The notes under the pieces: model-generated | What the model was told of the DNA's origin: nothing | The model's input: the letters and a program-made list of their open reading frames with translations, nothing else | Database searches by the model: none | Made by a program: the position numbers and the translations under genes | Shown: positions 40,816 through 51,158 of the stretch, one piece after another | Layout of the letters: each line of letters starts with the position of its first letter | Position numbering within the stretch: position 1 is the first letter of the stretch | Assembly (NCBI GenBank): GCA_040954595.2 | Contig: CM082577.2 | Coordinates: 7,626,001-7,690,000 of the forward strand | Source: Balanoglossus misakiensis | Taxonomy: Eukaryota > Hemichordata | Direction: 5' to 3' | Length of the DNA: 64,000 bases

Positions 40816-41837
40816 AAATTGATTGAAAAAGATGAGTTGATTATTAAGGATGCAACAGATATGTTGAATACCAAGATGTATTGTACGGGATTCGAACTTT
40901 GAATTACGGTACGAATTCACGTAAAATTTCACAAACTTGAACTGCTGAAAATTATCTACTGAATAACAAGTTTGGGTACAGGTACCGTTGAAATCAACAT
41001 AGCACTATTAATGCGATATCACAGATGGTGTCGAAGAGTTTGGTGAATAAAACTTATCTCAAACTAGAACTGGTACAACATAAATAAAATAAAGAGTACA
41101 TTTGTACTGATAAAGCGGTTATAATGTCAGACTGCTTCTGGCGTGTGTGGGTGGGTGTTTAACGCTGGCGGCGCTGTGCTTGATCCGTTTATTAGACATA
41201 TATATTACATGTACATGTCCTCATCAAAGGTCATCACAACACCGTACCTTCCTACATTGATCATGCGACTTTCAGTGCTCAGGGAAAAATCGTCGACGTG
41301 CAGGTTTACAGTGGGACAACACTAAGGTAACATACTTTCTCAATTGCTTATTTCAAACGTGATTATTGCGAAAATATGGTGATTCGTTTGATCAGCATGC
41401 CACATCTATCTACGTCCGATGCAATATTGTACCATCGTACTACGGCGTCATTGCAGCTTCGTGCTCAATGGCACCGTTGCTCGATCATGCTATTTGTAAT
41501 GTTTGTCTTCGAAAATGTGAGGGCAGTCTATTTATTACACAAACCACACAAACAATAATAACAAGACGTGGCATTAATTAACGTCCGAAACGCTCGTCCC
41601 TGTAACTTTCGTTTTGCAAGGTCATAGCAATGCGCTAAAGTTTTCATAATGTCAACAGAAGTTTACAATCTCGTCGATATATATATGAGAATTCCTTTCA
41701 CTGTATCACACTCTACATAATAGCAACTGATGCATTGTTACTTTGTGTCACATCACATTTCTGATGGTGTGTTATTAATGGGTGTTTGATAATAAAAGTT
41801 ATTGACATAGTGAAATGATTTCCATTTTAGAAACATT

Positions 41838-41849
41838 GGGAGATTTTCC
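41838..41849 (+). promoter_or_regulatory. kappaB-like element upstream of second TLR
   Basis: GGGAGATTTTCC resembles a Rel/NF-kappaB site but is longer than the usual 10-11 bp consensus. It lies 80 bp before the start codon, possibly inside the 5' UTR. Confidence 0.2.
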
Positions 41850-41929
41850 AGAAGAAGAAGCACTTAGGACTGTGCCACTGGGCAATTCCAAGATACTGTG
41901 GCACTCATAATTGCCTGTTTTTGAGCAAG

Positions 41930-44506
41930 ATGCCACCATTAAGAGGAATCACTCTGATTTTGGCAATATCCTCCAACCTGATTGGACAGACTGATTGTAA
42001 ACAACAAGAAGCCAAAACTGAGTGTCGAGTAGAGAAGTTCACCACTGACTGCAGCCACATGAAGCTCTACAAAGTTCCCGCAGATATCCCAAAGTCAACC
42101 AAAAAATTGATACTGAGCCACAACACCATACCAGTGCTCACGGCCCAGAGCTTCTACGGGCTTGCGGATCTCGAAGACTTGGATCTGTCGTACAACAGCG
42201 TCTCTCATGTTGATGAACATACTTTTCAGAATAATCGCAAGTTAAAGAGCCTACTTTTGGAGCACAATGAAGTCACAGAATCGTCTTTGCCCTATGGAGT
42301 CTTTATTCCAGTCAGAAATCTTACGGAACTGAATTTGGGACACAACAGATTGGTCTCCATGTCTGACGACATGTTTGCGAATACGCCTCGTCTCAGATAC
42401 CTCAACCTGGCCGAAAATGGACTCCAATTATTGAAAATGGGCAAAGATGCCGACTTGGCCAATCTGAAGGAGTTGATTGTTTCCAAGAACAGGCTAGGCG
42501 GTTTGTCTCCAACCAATTTTGCTGGACTTAAGGGGGCTTCCTTAAGCGTGATGGATCTGTCTGACAACCAGATCAGCAACATTGAGAATGGCACTTTCCT
42601 GTCTGTGAAGAGCATCAGAACTCTGAATGTCAGTGGAAGCTTCAAAGGCGATGTTCCACAAACTGTGAGGAAATTAGCATATAAGTTAAAGGGAAAGAGT
42701 CTGGAGAAGCTGGTCATGAAGAACTTGAATATACAGAAGATCGACGCGGGGATGTTTGCAGGGTTTGCCACAGAAGGACTAGAACACCTCGATTTGTCCT
42801 GTAACAATATAACTGTTCTGACTGAGAGTTCGTCCTTCATTGGGCTCGAGGAACTGCGTTACCTGGACCTCGATGACAACAATCTTTATAGCTTTAACAG
42901 CAGCGCTCTGATTGAACTGAAGTCCTTACACAGCCTCTCAATGAATGATAACTTATTGCCAATACTGAGAGGAGGTCTCTTTTCCGGTATTGCGTCGCTT
43001 CCATTGAAATACCTTTACATCAGAAACAACAAGATTACATCCATAGAACCCGGGGCTTTCCTTGGACTTGGAAACTTAGTCGAGTTAGGCTTGTACACCA
43101 ACCAAATTAACCAACAGTTGTCACAAGATAACTTTGCAGGTCTTGACAAGATAGAGCGCCTGGATCTTGGCCACAATAAGATTTCTTTGAGTGCCAAGAC
43201 GTTCGACAATCTGAAGAACATGACGCACTTGTATCTGAACCTGAATCACATGACTTCAGTGAGTGTGCGCCCCTCACCGTTCAGGCATCTGACTGCGCTG
43301 AAGACGCTGGATCTAAGCAACAACAATATGGATTCCCTGGCAGCCGATACCTTTCAGTACCTGGTCTCCATGGAGACGCTCTACCTTCAGCACAACAACC
43401 TGGCCGGGCTCTGGAAGAGGTCTCGCCCAGGCGGACCCGTGCTGATGTTGCGGAACCTCACAGGATTGGAGAATTTGCACCTGGGCTGGAACGGATTCGA
43501 CGACGTCCCCGGAGGAGCTCTCCGGAACCTTTCCCGGCTGACGCGCGTGAACCTGGAGCGCAACAAGATCAACTTTCTGCCGGACAGCCTGTTCGCCGAC
43601 GCCGAGAGCCTGCAGCAGTTGGAGCTGCAGAACAACCTGATAACCTTGGTCAACCGGTCGAATCTGGCGCCGTTCTTGCAATCTCTGCGGGTCCTGAACG
43701 TGGCCAACAACACCCTCTCCTGCAGTTGCGATCTGGAGTGGTTCAGGAAGTGGGTGGGCACCACCAGCGCGGAAGTCGTCGAGGTCGAAAAGTACAAGTG
43801 CATGTCGCCGCCGTCGATGTACAAGCAGCCTTTCCTGTCGTACCATCCTCCCCCTTGGGAGTGTGACCATATCCTGCCGATGTGGGCTTGGCAGATCGGC
43901 ATTCCTTCGCTCGTGGCACTGGTCATGCTGACTGCGATCGCCATCAGATACCGAGGATACATCCAGTGCCTGCATTACTTGATAAAGGCACGGTGCAACA
44001 ACTACTCTGTCCTCACCGACAGCGTCTCGGATTACTCCTACGACGCGTACATCGCATGCAGCGCTGCGGACGAGGACAAGAACTGGGTCACGGAACATCT
44101 CATCCCGAATGTGGAGGAGTGTGCACCCCCGAAGTACAAACTCTACTTCTCCGACCGGGATCAGACCGCCGGCATGATCATTGAGAATGCCGCCAATCTG
44201 ATAGAGAGAAGCAGGAAGACGATCTGTATTGTCACGCCGAGCTTCCTGCGGAACGAGTGGTGTAATTACCAAAAGGACATGGCGCTGCAGCAGTACTTCG
44301 ATGACCACAAGGACATCTTGGTTCTCATTTTCCTGCAGCCCGTGCCGCAGCGCAGTCTGACGCAGTACGAGAGAGTGCACAAGTTCCTGAACAAGAGAAG
44401 TTACCTGGAGTGGCCCCACGACAGAGGGAAGCAGTTGGCATTTTGGCAGAGGCTCAAGAGCGTTCTGGGAGCGCAAGTGGATGAGAGAAGAAATGTTGAC
44501 GTGTGA
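41930..44506 (+). CDS. Toll-like receptor, copy 2 (coding region in one exon)
   Basis: The first true ATG is at 41930, giving 858 residues; the open frame extends three codons upstream without an ATG. The layout matches copy 1: signal peptide (MPPLRGITLILAISSNLIG), leucine-rich repeats, one LRRCT with CSCDLEWFRKWV, a transmembrane helix and a TIR domain from about residue 702. The TIR boxes differ: box 1 is YDAYIACS instead of YDAFVSHS, box 2 RDQTAGM instead of RDFTAGK, box 3 FWQRL. The BB-loop changes may alter adaptor choice. Ectodomain ends and TIR are well diverged from copy 1, but one internal block (42536-42886) is nearly identical. The copies are a same-strand tandem pair 4.4 kb apart. 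Confidence 0.96.
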   Translation: MPPLRGITLILAISSNLIGQTDCKQQEAKTECRVEKFTTDCSHMKLYKVPADIPKSTKKLILSHNTIPVLTAQSFYGLADLEDLDLSYNSVSHVDEHTFQNNRKLKSLLLEHNEVTESSLPYGVFIPVRNLTELNLGHNRLVSMSDDMFANTPRLRYLNLAENGLQLLKMGKDADLANLKELIVSKNRLGGLSPTNFAGLKGASLSVMDLSDNQISNIENGTFLSVKSIRTLNVSGSFKGDVPQTVRKLAYKLKGKSLEKLVMKNLNIQKIDAGMFAGFATEGLEHLDLSCNNITVLTESSSFIGLEELRYLDLDDNNLYSFNSSALIELKSLHSLSMNDNLLPILRGGLFSGIASLPLKYLYIRNNKITSIEPGAFLGLGNLVELGLYTNQINQQLSQDNFAGLDKIERLDLGHNKISLSAKTFDNLKNMTHLYLNLNHMTSVSVRPSPFRHLTALKTLDLSNNNMDSLAADTFQYLVSMETLYLQHNNLAGLWKRSRPGGPVLMLRNLTGLENLHLGWNGFDDVPGGALRNLSRLTRVNLERNKINFLPDSLFADAESLQQLELQNNLITLVNRSNLAPFLQSLRVLNVANNTLSCSCDLEWFRKWVGTTSAEVVEVEKYKCMSPPSMYKQPFLSYHPPPWECDHILPMWAWQIGIPSLVALVMLTAIAIRYRGYIQCLHYLIKARCNNYSVLTDSVSDYSYDAYIACSAADEDKNWVTEHLIPNVEECAPPKYKLYFSDRDQTAGMIIENAANLIERSRKTICIVTPSFLRNEWCNYQKDMALQQYFDDHKDILVLIFLQPVPQRSLTQYERVHKFLNKRSYLEWPHDRGKQLAFWQRLKSVLGAQVDERRNVDV
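42536..42886 (+). repeat. Near-identical block shared with first TLR (likely gene conversion)
   Basis: Partner of 38148-38498. It encodes residues from about LSVMDLSDNQISN to LDDNNL of the ectodomain, several leucine-rich repeats in the middle of the horseshoe. Confidence 0.85.
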
Positions 44507-45657
44507 CTTCTGTTGAGTTTTGAGTTTCACTTGTACTGCAATTACAACATATAGCCAGTCACATGTGGAGTTGCGTTATAGAGTAGCAACAGGCTTGTAC
44601 TGTGGTTATGGTGGATATTTTGACCAGTAATAACCAGCTCCAGTCTACGACACTGGATATTAAATAGTCAAACAGTGGCAGTTATTCTTTCATTTTCGAA
44701 GGCATTAGTATTTTGTAAATGTATTAATTTGTGAATGTGTTTATCATTTACAAATTTTGTTGCTGATATTTATATCACTTGAGTGGCATTCATTTTATCT
44801 CATTTTTTTCATGTGCAATCAATAAGACAATTTAAATATTTCAGTCGATTAATTATTCTCACTATGAATGCTTTCATGTACAGGACAAGATGGACAGTCA
44901 CAGTGTTGTATAGATATTTACACGCAAACGTTTGAAAATTCTAATCATTTACTTCATTTTATATATTAACTCAGAACAAATCAAATGTTTAATTTTGAGA
45001 TAATTGTATGAACTATAAATTTGGATTTATGTGGCATGTCCTGTATCTGGAGAAAAGATGCATATCACAACACACAAACATACCCCATAAACTCAAACCA
45101 ATAGAAAACTGCAGACAGTTATTATAGACAAAGACACTTTGTTTATTATGCAACATAACAAATGTGAACACATAGACAATATCACTGAATTTGTAATCAA
45201 TCATTACTTCAATCTGAGTAGAAATGAATGGTGCTATTTTTTTCTTGCAAACCCCACTTAAAAATGAAGATGACTTCTTGCACATTGGGCTGGGTCACAT
45301 GTTGCTTATATCCCTCACTCCTTTTCTGAGGTTTTGATGAATAAGAGTCTATGTAAGTGGTTTTCTCCTGAAATGTTACAGAAGAATAAATATTTATTTT
45401 TAAGACTGAAGTTTGCCAAATCACGGCTTGGTGGCAAAGGGGTCAAACCAGTATCAAATGCACAAGGGGTCAATGATTATACTGCACTTTCTGATCAGCA
45501 TGTATCGCCACTGAATAACGGTGAGGCCACAGACAACAGTCACGCCTCTTGCTTCAGTACCAAGCGAACTCTTCCCACTGAAGAAGCTGGACCTATTCGC
45601 AATAAAAAAAGTGGAGGGGATATTTGGGTTAATTCTGCATAAGGGGAGCGGCTCAGA
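44507..45657. other. Intergenic between convergent TLR copy 2 and PSMD12
   Basis: This holds the 3' ends of two convergent genes, is AT-rich, and shows no supported gene. A small frame at 45334-45642 on the plus strand lacks family similarity. Confidence 0.45.
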
Positions 45658-48600
45658 TCACTGGTGAAACTGATGAATCATCTCCTCCTTGTTGATGAGA
45701 TGTGTGGTTTTGTTGACCAGCTGCATCAGCTGATTCAGACTGTGGGACCATTCGTTGAGGATGTCGTTGGGGTCTTTGTGTTGGGCAAAGGTGATGATCC
45801 CCTGTAGTCTATCCACTCTTGCGTACACCGTCTTGTTGACGACAAGGTTCGACAAGAACTCTTCCGTTTCCTGGAACAGGGAAAACAAACAGATTTGATG
45901 TAATACATCATTCTATAGGTAAAATGAAATTTTTAGTGCTCAGTCAGTCATATGTGCATATTTTCTGCTATTGCTAACTCATTGTGGATCTCATTTCATA
46001 CCTTACTCTTTCTCAAGTCTGATTACGAAATTTAGGAAAACTTACGCTTTCAGACAATTCCAGCAGTTCAGCCATTCTCTTTGTGGTAATCCGTGTGTAA
46101 TACTTGGCCATGACACGTATGTTCTGTAAGTAGATGCAATCAATGATGTCAACATATTTTACCAAGCTGATGAGGACTTCTCCTTTACATTTTTTAAACA
46201 TCTTAGTCTCCAAACTCTCCCACAAGAAACCAACACAACTTTTCATCAAGGTACAGATAAGACGAAAACCACAATCATTGTGAAAAAAAATGGCAAAGAT
46301 TTTCCACTAACATGTTCAACAACTCGTATCCTGAGATCGTCCCAGCGTTTCTTGCCCTTGTCGTTGTCAAGGAAGACACCGGTTGCTGGGTTGCCAGAAC
46401 TGCCTTTCTTCAATTCTCTTTCATAGATTGCACAGACTTGCTGCCACCTCATCAGCTCTGGTGTGGTGAAACACTTCAGAAGATTTCTGGAATCAAAGAC
46501 AAGTTTTACTGGTACATGTACTGAAATACACCTACCCATAAAGAGACAGTAACTCACTTTTTGTTGCACATATGATGTTCAGACAAGCCTCCCCCTTTAG
46601 AGATATCCACAGTATGAAGTAAAGAAACCATAGAAAAAATCAAAGTGCTTAAATATCAAAACATGTATATGCCAGTCAAAAAAAGACCTGTATGAGGCTT
46701 TCTCTCACCTATAGACTGACATCTCTTCAAGATTCTTGTCTTCGCTAATTCTCATCATTAGATCAGATTGTTCGTTGTCATATGGTGACAATAGGATGTA
46801 TAATATAACACACTTCAGAGCCTGCGGAGAGAAGAAAATCAAAGTGACATAGCAATTTGACATCCACTGTAATGGGAAACAGACCAATTTTTATTACTGG
46901 AGGGATGAAAGTGTCAACAGACAGCATTGGGGGTCAATACAGGGTCAGCTTACCTCTTGCCACTTTTCCTTGTTGTCTTTGATAATTGGTGTGTCGTAGA
47001 TAGCTCTGTAGTGCTTGCAAATCTGCAAGTAGGAACCTTCATGCTGATCGAGCTCTATCATTAGTTTGTAATACTTCAGCTTGATTTCCTGGCACAAGAA
47101 AAAAAGAGAAATGTGTGGTGAAATCATTCAGTATTAGGCAGAACAAAAATTCAGTCACAACTGCAAATATTATGAGATGTTGGAGACATTCAGTGGAAAA
47201 CTACTTATGACTATATGCAAAACTTGTGAATTGTCATACTCACAGACACCAGTTAAGTGTTTGAGTAATAATGTATTACTGAATCATAAGAAAAGACACT
47301 ATGAAACTAAAATCTGTTTTCCAAGGAATAATGCACCTTATAGAACACACCATACCTGCACAGCTTCATCAGTGCTGTCAAAGTACTTGGTGGCGATTTT
47401 CTTGCTGATGATCTGTGTTCTAATGTAGTCTTGATTCGCTAGACAGAGCCGCATCTGCTCCAAAATAAACTCCACTTTTTCCTTCTTCTCCATGGAACCG
47501 AATGTTTCAACCTGTGTGCAGGACCACATGAAGATATTGATGGTAGCAAAGACATGGCACCCAGTGGACCGCAGCGAGCACAGCCAGAAAATCTGTTGAA
47601 ATCAGGGCTTACTTGCAGCATCCCAAATAACAGGGAGACTACTTTTTTGACATAGAATGTTACCACAGTGACACACACACCTGCAATTCTTGCAACACTT
47701 TGGCAGCATCTGCAATGTCTCCTTGGCCTTCCTTGATTTTTGTTAATTTCATGGTGAGTCTGGCACGCTCTATTTCAACATAGATCTGTGGATCAAACAC
47801 AATGTCACATTCATTATTTATTTATAATCCAAAAGAAATATTTCAGGGGCTCTGCTGTATGCAATCAAAGACAGTAGAATAAGCGTTCCATGTAACAGCA
47901 GGGACGTTCTAAGTGTGGTTTGCAAACCCTCACACAATTTTCAGTTTCGTAAAATCACCTACTCGTAGGATATTTATTACGGGCACTGTACGAAAGAGTA
48001 ACATATGCATTTTTGTAGGTGTCTATTCAAAGGATTTCACTCACCTTGCCAGCTGTGATAGTTATCAGTGTGTCTATGAGTTTCAGTTTGGTTTCCATGT
48101 CTGGTGTCAGGTCCACATACTCAAAGGCTTGTTGAACCATTTTCTGCACAGCCTGTTTATCATGGGCGATAATAATAAAAACTGTGAGAAAATGCAACCT
48201 ACGTTTTTGACTAACCTGGCATGTATGCCATTGGCAACAACATGGGTATGAATTGATTGTGGCGCAGTCAAACATAAACATACATGTAGACAACAATGTA
48301 AACTCTCTACTTACCAATTTTAACTGACTCCTCTTTTTGGTCAGCAACAATAAATTTTCATTCAGTAAATTCCAGTCCCTTTGCTCATAACAAAACTTCA
48401 CAATAGCTACCAATATCTTGCCTGTGGAATGTGCATCTGCAGCCTAAGTTAAGAAGGGAAAGGGGAAAATGGACAGAGATTTTGAAAAGAGAAGACAAAG
48501 CTGTATCATAAATATTCGAATATCACAATTTCTGTGCCCGTTCTGAGAAGAATGAAGACAATGACATGGATCATAAAAGAAATATAAATCTCTGTTCTAC

Positions 48601-49324
48601 TGTTGTTCACATTGTAGATGCTTTGTCAGAGGTGGAAAAAGCAAATGTTGCAGATTGTGTCAGCTCTGAAGCTAAGCGTTTTGCCAGAATGTGTGTACTT
48701 CTCAAATATTATAAAAGTACTTTTGAGTAAAACTTTGTTTGCGTGTGGGATCATAGTTTTCATACATTTATTTGAAACTGCTACAATTAACCCTGGATGT
48801 GTAGGTACCCAATTGATACATACCGTTCTAGTTTGCTTTTCAAGAGAGAGCAAACTTTCCAAGGCTTCTGTCAGTTTCCCTTCCTACAAACAAAAACATG
48901 TGAATGAGTGTATTTGAAATTGAGTGGTTGTTATAGTCACACGACAAAAATGATTAACAGCTATGATTCCAGATCAAAGACTATCCCATTTCACCCAAAT
49001 CCTACCACTTTGAAACTTAGCCATACAATTATCTGCTTGGGAACATAATTTTAGTGGCCTTCCAACTTCTTACATTTTGTGTACATGTATTGTGGCCTGT
49101 AGACAGAGACCATGTGTATGACTTGCAGAATGACTCTTGCACATAGATGTCGGTATATTTGATGAAGTAGACTTTCAATGGTCTAATAAATTTACTCAAT
49201 TGTTTGTCACTAATTTCTTGTCACCTACCTTGACCATTTGTTCGCATTCTGGAATCCGTTTATTCACAGTATCACTATAATCCACTTCCATTTTCTGAGC
49301 CCGGCTATCATCGATGGACGCCAT
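45658..49324 (-). CDS. PSMD12: 26S proteasome non-ATPase subunit 12 (Rpn5)
   Basis: Eleven minus-strand exons join in phase: 49229-49324, 48824-48883, 48315-48443, 48045-48152, 47681-47785, 47356-47511, 46954-47088, 46709-46821, 46312-46486, 46046-46123 and 45658-45870. The product is 455 residues (human 456). It is a lid subunit of the 19S regulatory particle. Visible are [18 protein letters not shown], the helical repeats ([41 protein letters not shown]), and a C-terminal PCI domain with [38 protein letters not shown] and the end [14 protein letters not shown]. The frame stays in phase 0 except at one intron (after exon 8). No broken or missing segment was found. It is transcribed in the same direction as PLA2G6. 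Confidence 0.97.
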
Positions 49325-50451
49325 TTTGACAAGTGATATCGAGGCTCAAGTGGGCCACGAAGGCCAGAGGGCGCTGTTGCATGGATGCTCGTCTGCTGCA
49401 GACCACAGTCCCTCAAGAAAAAAGGACCGATTTCTGCACAAGTATAAAAGAACGTTCATTTTCGATATAGTTGCCTAACACCTTATATATTGGAGTTAAC
49501 ATACATAGCTTTTGGTAACAGTTATCGAGAAAGAAAAACGTCGAAAAAAGGGTCAGAAAATAAAGCGGTCCCAGAAACGCCCACAACATGCATGCTACAC
49601 AGTACATGCAAAGCGAAACCTCCCTTTTTTTAGTCAGCTTTAGCTGTGTGTTATTATACAACCTTTCACATACACTCCAGAAAAAAGGCAACATGCATAT
49701 ACACTGATCAGACAACAATCACACTATACATGCACTGACTTTCATTGCCGTGCCACTGTTTTAATGAACACAGATAGTATGGTTCTGGGTGCAAACAAAG
49801 TTTATTAAATTAAGCAAGGAATATGTACAGCCCCAAATTCTTCACGTTACTTCATAGTATGCATAAAATCACTGTGAGGGTCTTTGAAACACTACTTCTT
49901 TGTTAAAATCATTGATTTATTTCAGAAAGACTGTCACATGATAGGGGGACTGTGCTTGCATGAAGCACTGCCATGATAAAATTCCTTCAATTTTACTTTC
50001 ACTGCAAAAATAAAACTCACAACATATCACATTTTGCACTAAATGAGAAAGCGTTTTTTTTCATGATACAGTTAATAACACTTTAGGGATTACATACATA
50101 ATTATTGCACACTTTTATGCTTGTTGTGATAGTCACTTATAGCTGTAGAATTGCGATGTGTCCGTAGCCAGACTGTAAAACATGCTCATCTTAAAATCAT
50201 GCACTCAATATACCATAATATTAATAATCACATTGTAAATTGCAAATATACATGTTTAATATACACTGCCTTTTAAAATAACTCTTTAAAATATTCACTG
50301 CAGAGTAAAAAAGAGGCCTTGCAGGCAAGTTTCTTATCTGAATAATTAGTCATCGTGAAAATAATACTGGGGCAAAATGTCTTTGACTGACAAACAAGCA
50401 CAATGATTACATTGCGATTTACACACCATACACTTCAAGCTGTTTGCATAT
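49325..50451. other. PSMD12 promoter region and PLA2G6 3' end
   Basis: About 1.1 kb between two same-strand genes. TTAGTCAGC at about 49630 is one base from the antioxidant-response core TGAGTCAGC that NRF1 uses at vertebrate proteasome genes. It lies about 310 bp upstream of the PSMD12 start. No gene is seen. Confidence 0.35.
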
Positions 50452-51121
50452 CTATGAGTTCAACAACACCGCCAACTGTTCAAACTTATGCCTGTTCTGG
50501 TAGATGTAACACTGCGTCTCCCACAGCATTTTCACCAGCACAGAATCACTGGTCTCATCGAGCTGTACATCAGCCGACAGCTGGGGGCTGAACCTGTAAA
50601 ACGGCACGTCTATCATGTTACACCACGCCCTACTTCGGTCCACTGGTCTGTATGCAGATTCTGTCACCTGGAACAAGGAAAGAAAACAAAGTAAACACCT
50701 CTACTGAGTCCGGGGGGCCAGTTGACTCACGATACTAAGTACATTCTTTTATATATTGTGGAGATCTGATATATGTTAAAATTGCCAAGGTAACGCATGT
50801 CGAAATTCTCTATATATCTTCAGTATACCCACAAGGATACCACCAACTAGAAAACATTTTTTTCTCTCAGACTAAGATTGAGAGGAATGGACAAGCTAGT
50901 GTTCTATGATTTGCTTTACACATAACGTATCAAGGATTATAATTTATCCCACCTGTTCAATCATCAGTTCAGCCAGGTTTCTGATTCCCAAAATGGACTT
51001 TGCAGTATCAATTATTCCGTCTGGTCTCCATATATCTATTCGATTGAGTTCCTTCAGTGGTACTTTACCAGTGCCTAAGGAAATCACAACTCCAAGCTTC
51101 TTCGCCATTTCATCCAAGCCC

Positions 51122-51158
<37 letters not shown>

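Larger units (their letters stand above)
40116..41929. other. Spacer between the two TLR genes
   Basis: The copy 1 3' UTR ends near 40260. A GATT/GAAT microsatellite follows at 40686-40815. Upstream of copy 2, an acceptor-like TTTCCATTTTAG ending at 41830 suggests that the coding exon begins at 41831, after a noncoding exon. A kappaB-like GGGAGATTTTCC lies at 41838-41849. No other gene is seen. Confidence 0.5.

Noticed and set aside
40686-40932. Minus-strand frames with repeated SFIH/NQSI units
   Set aside because: Direct translation of the GATT/GAAT microsatellite.
40870-40935. Minus-strand B-box-like GTTCGAATCCCG
   Set aside because: No A box or cloverleaf could be found around it.
43313-44530. 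Minus-strand open frame of about 405 codons across TLR copy 2
   Set aside because: Antisense shadow of the GC-rich TIR-coding part; composition is that of a reverse-frame artefact.
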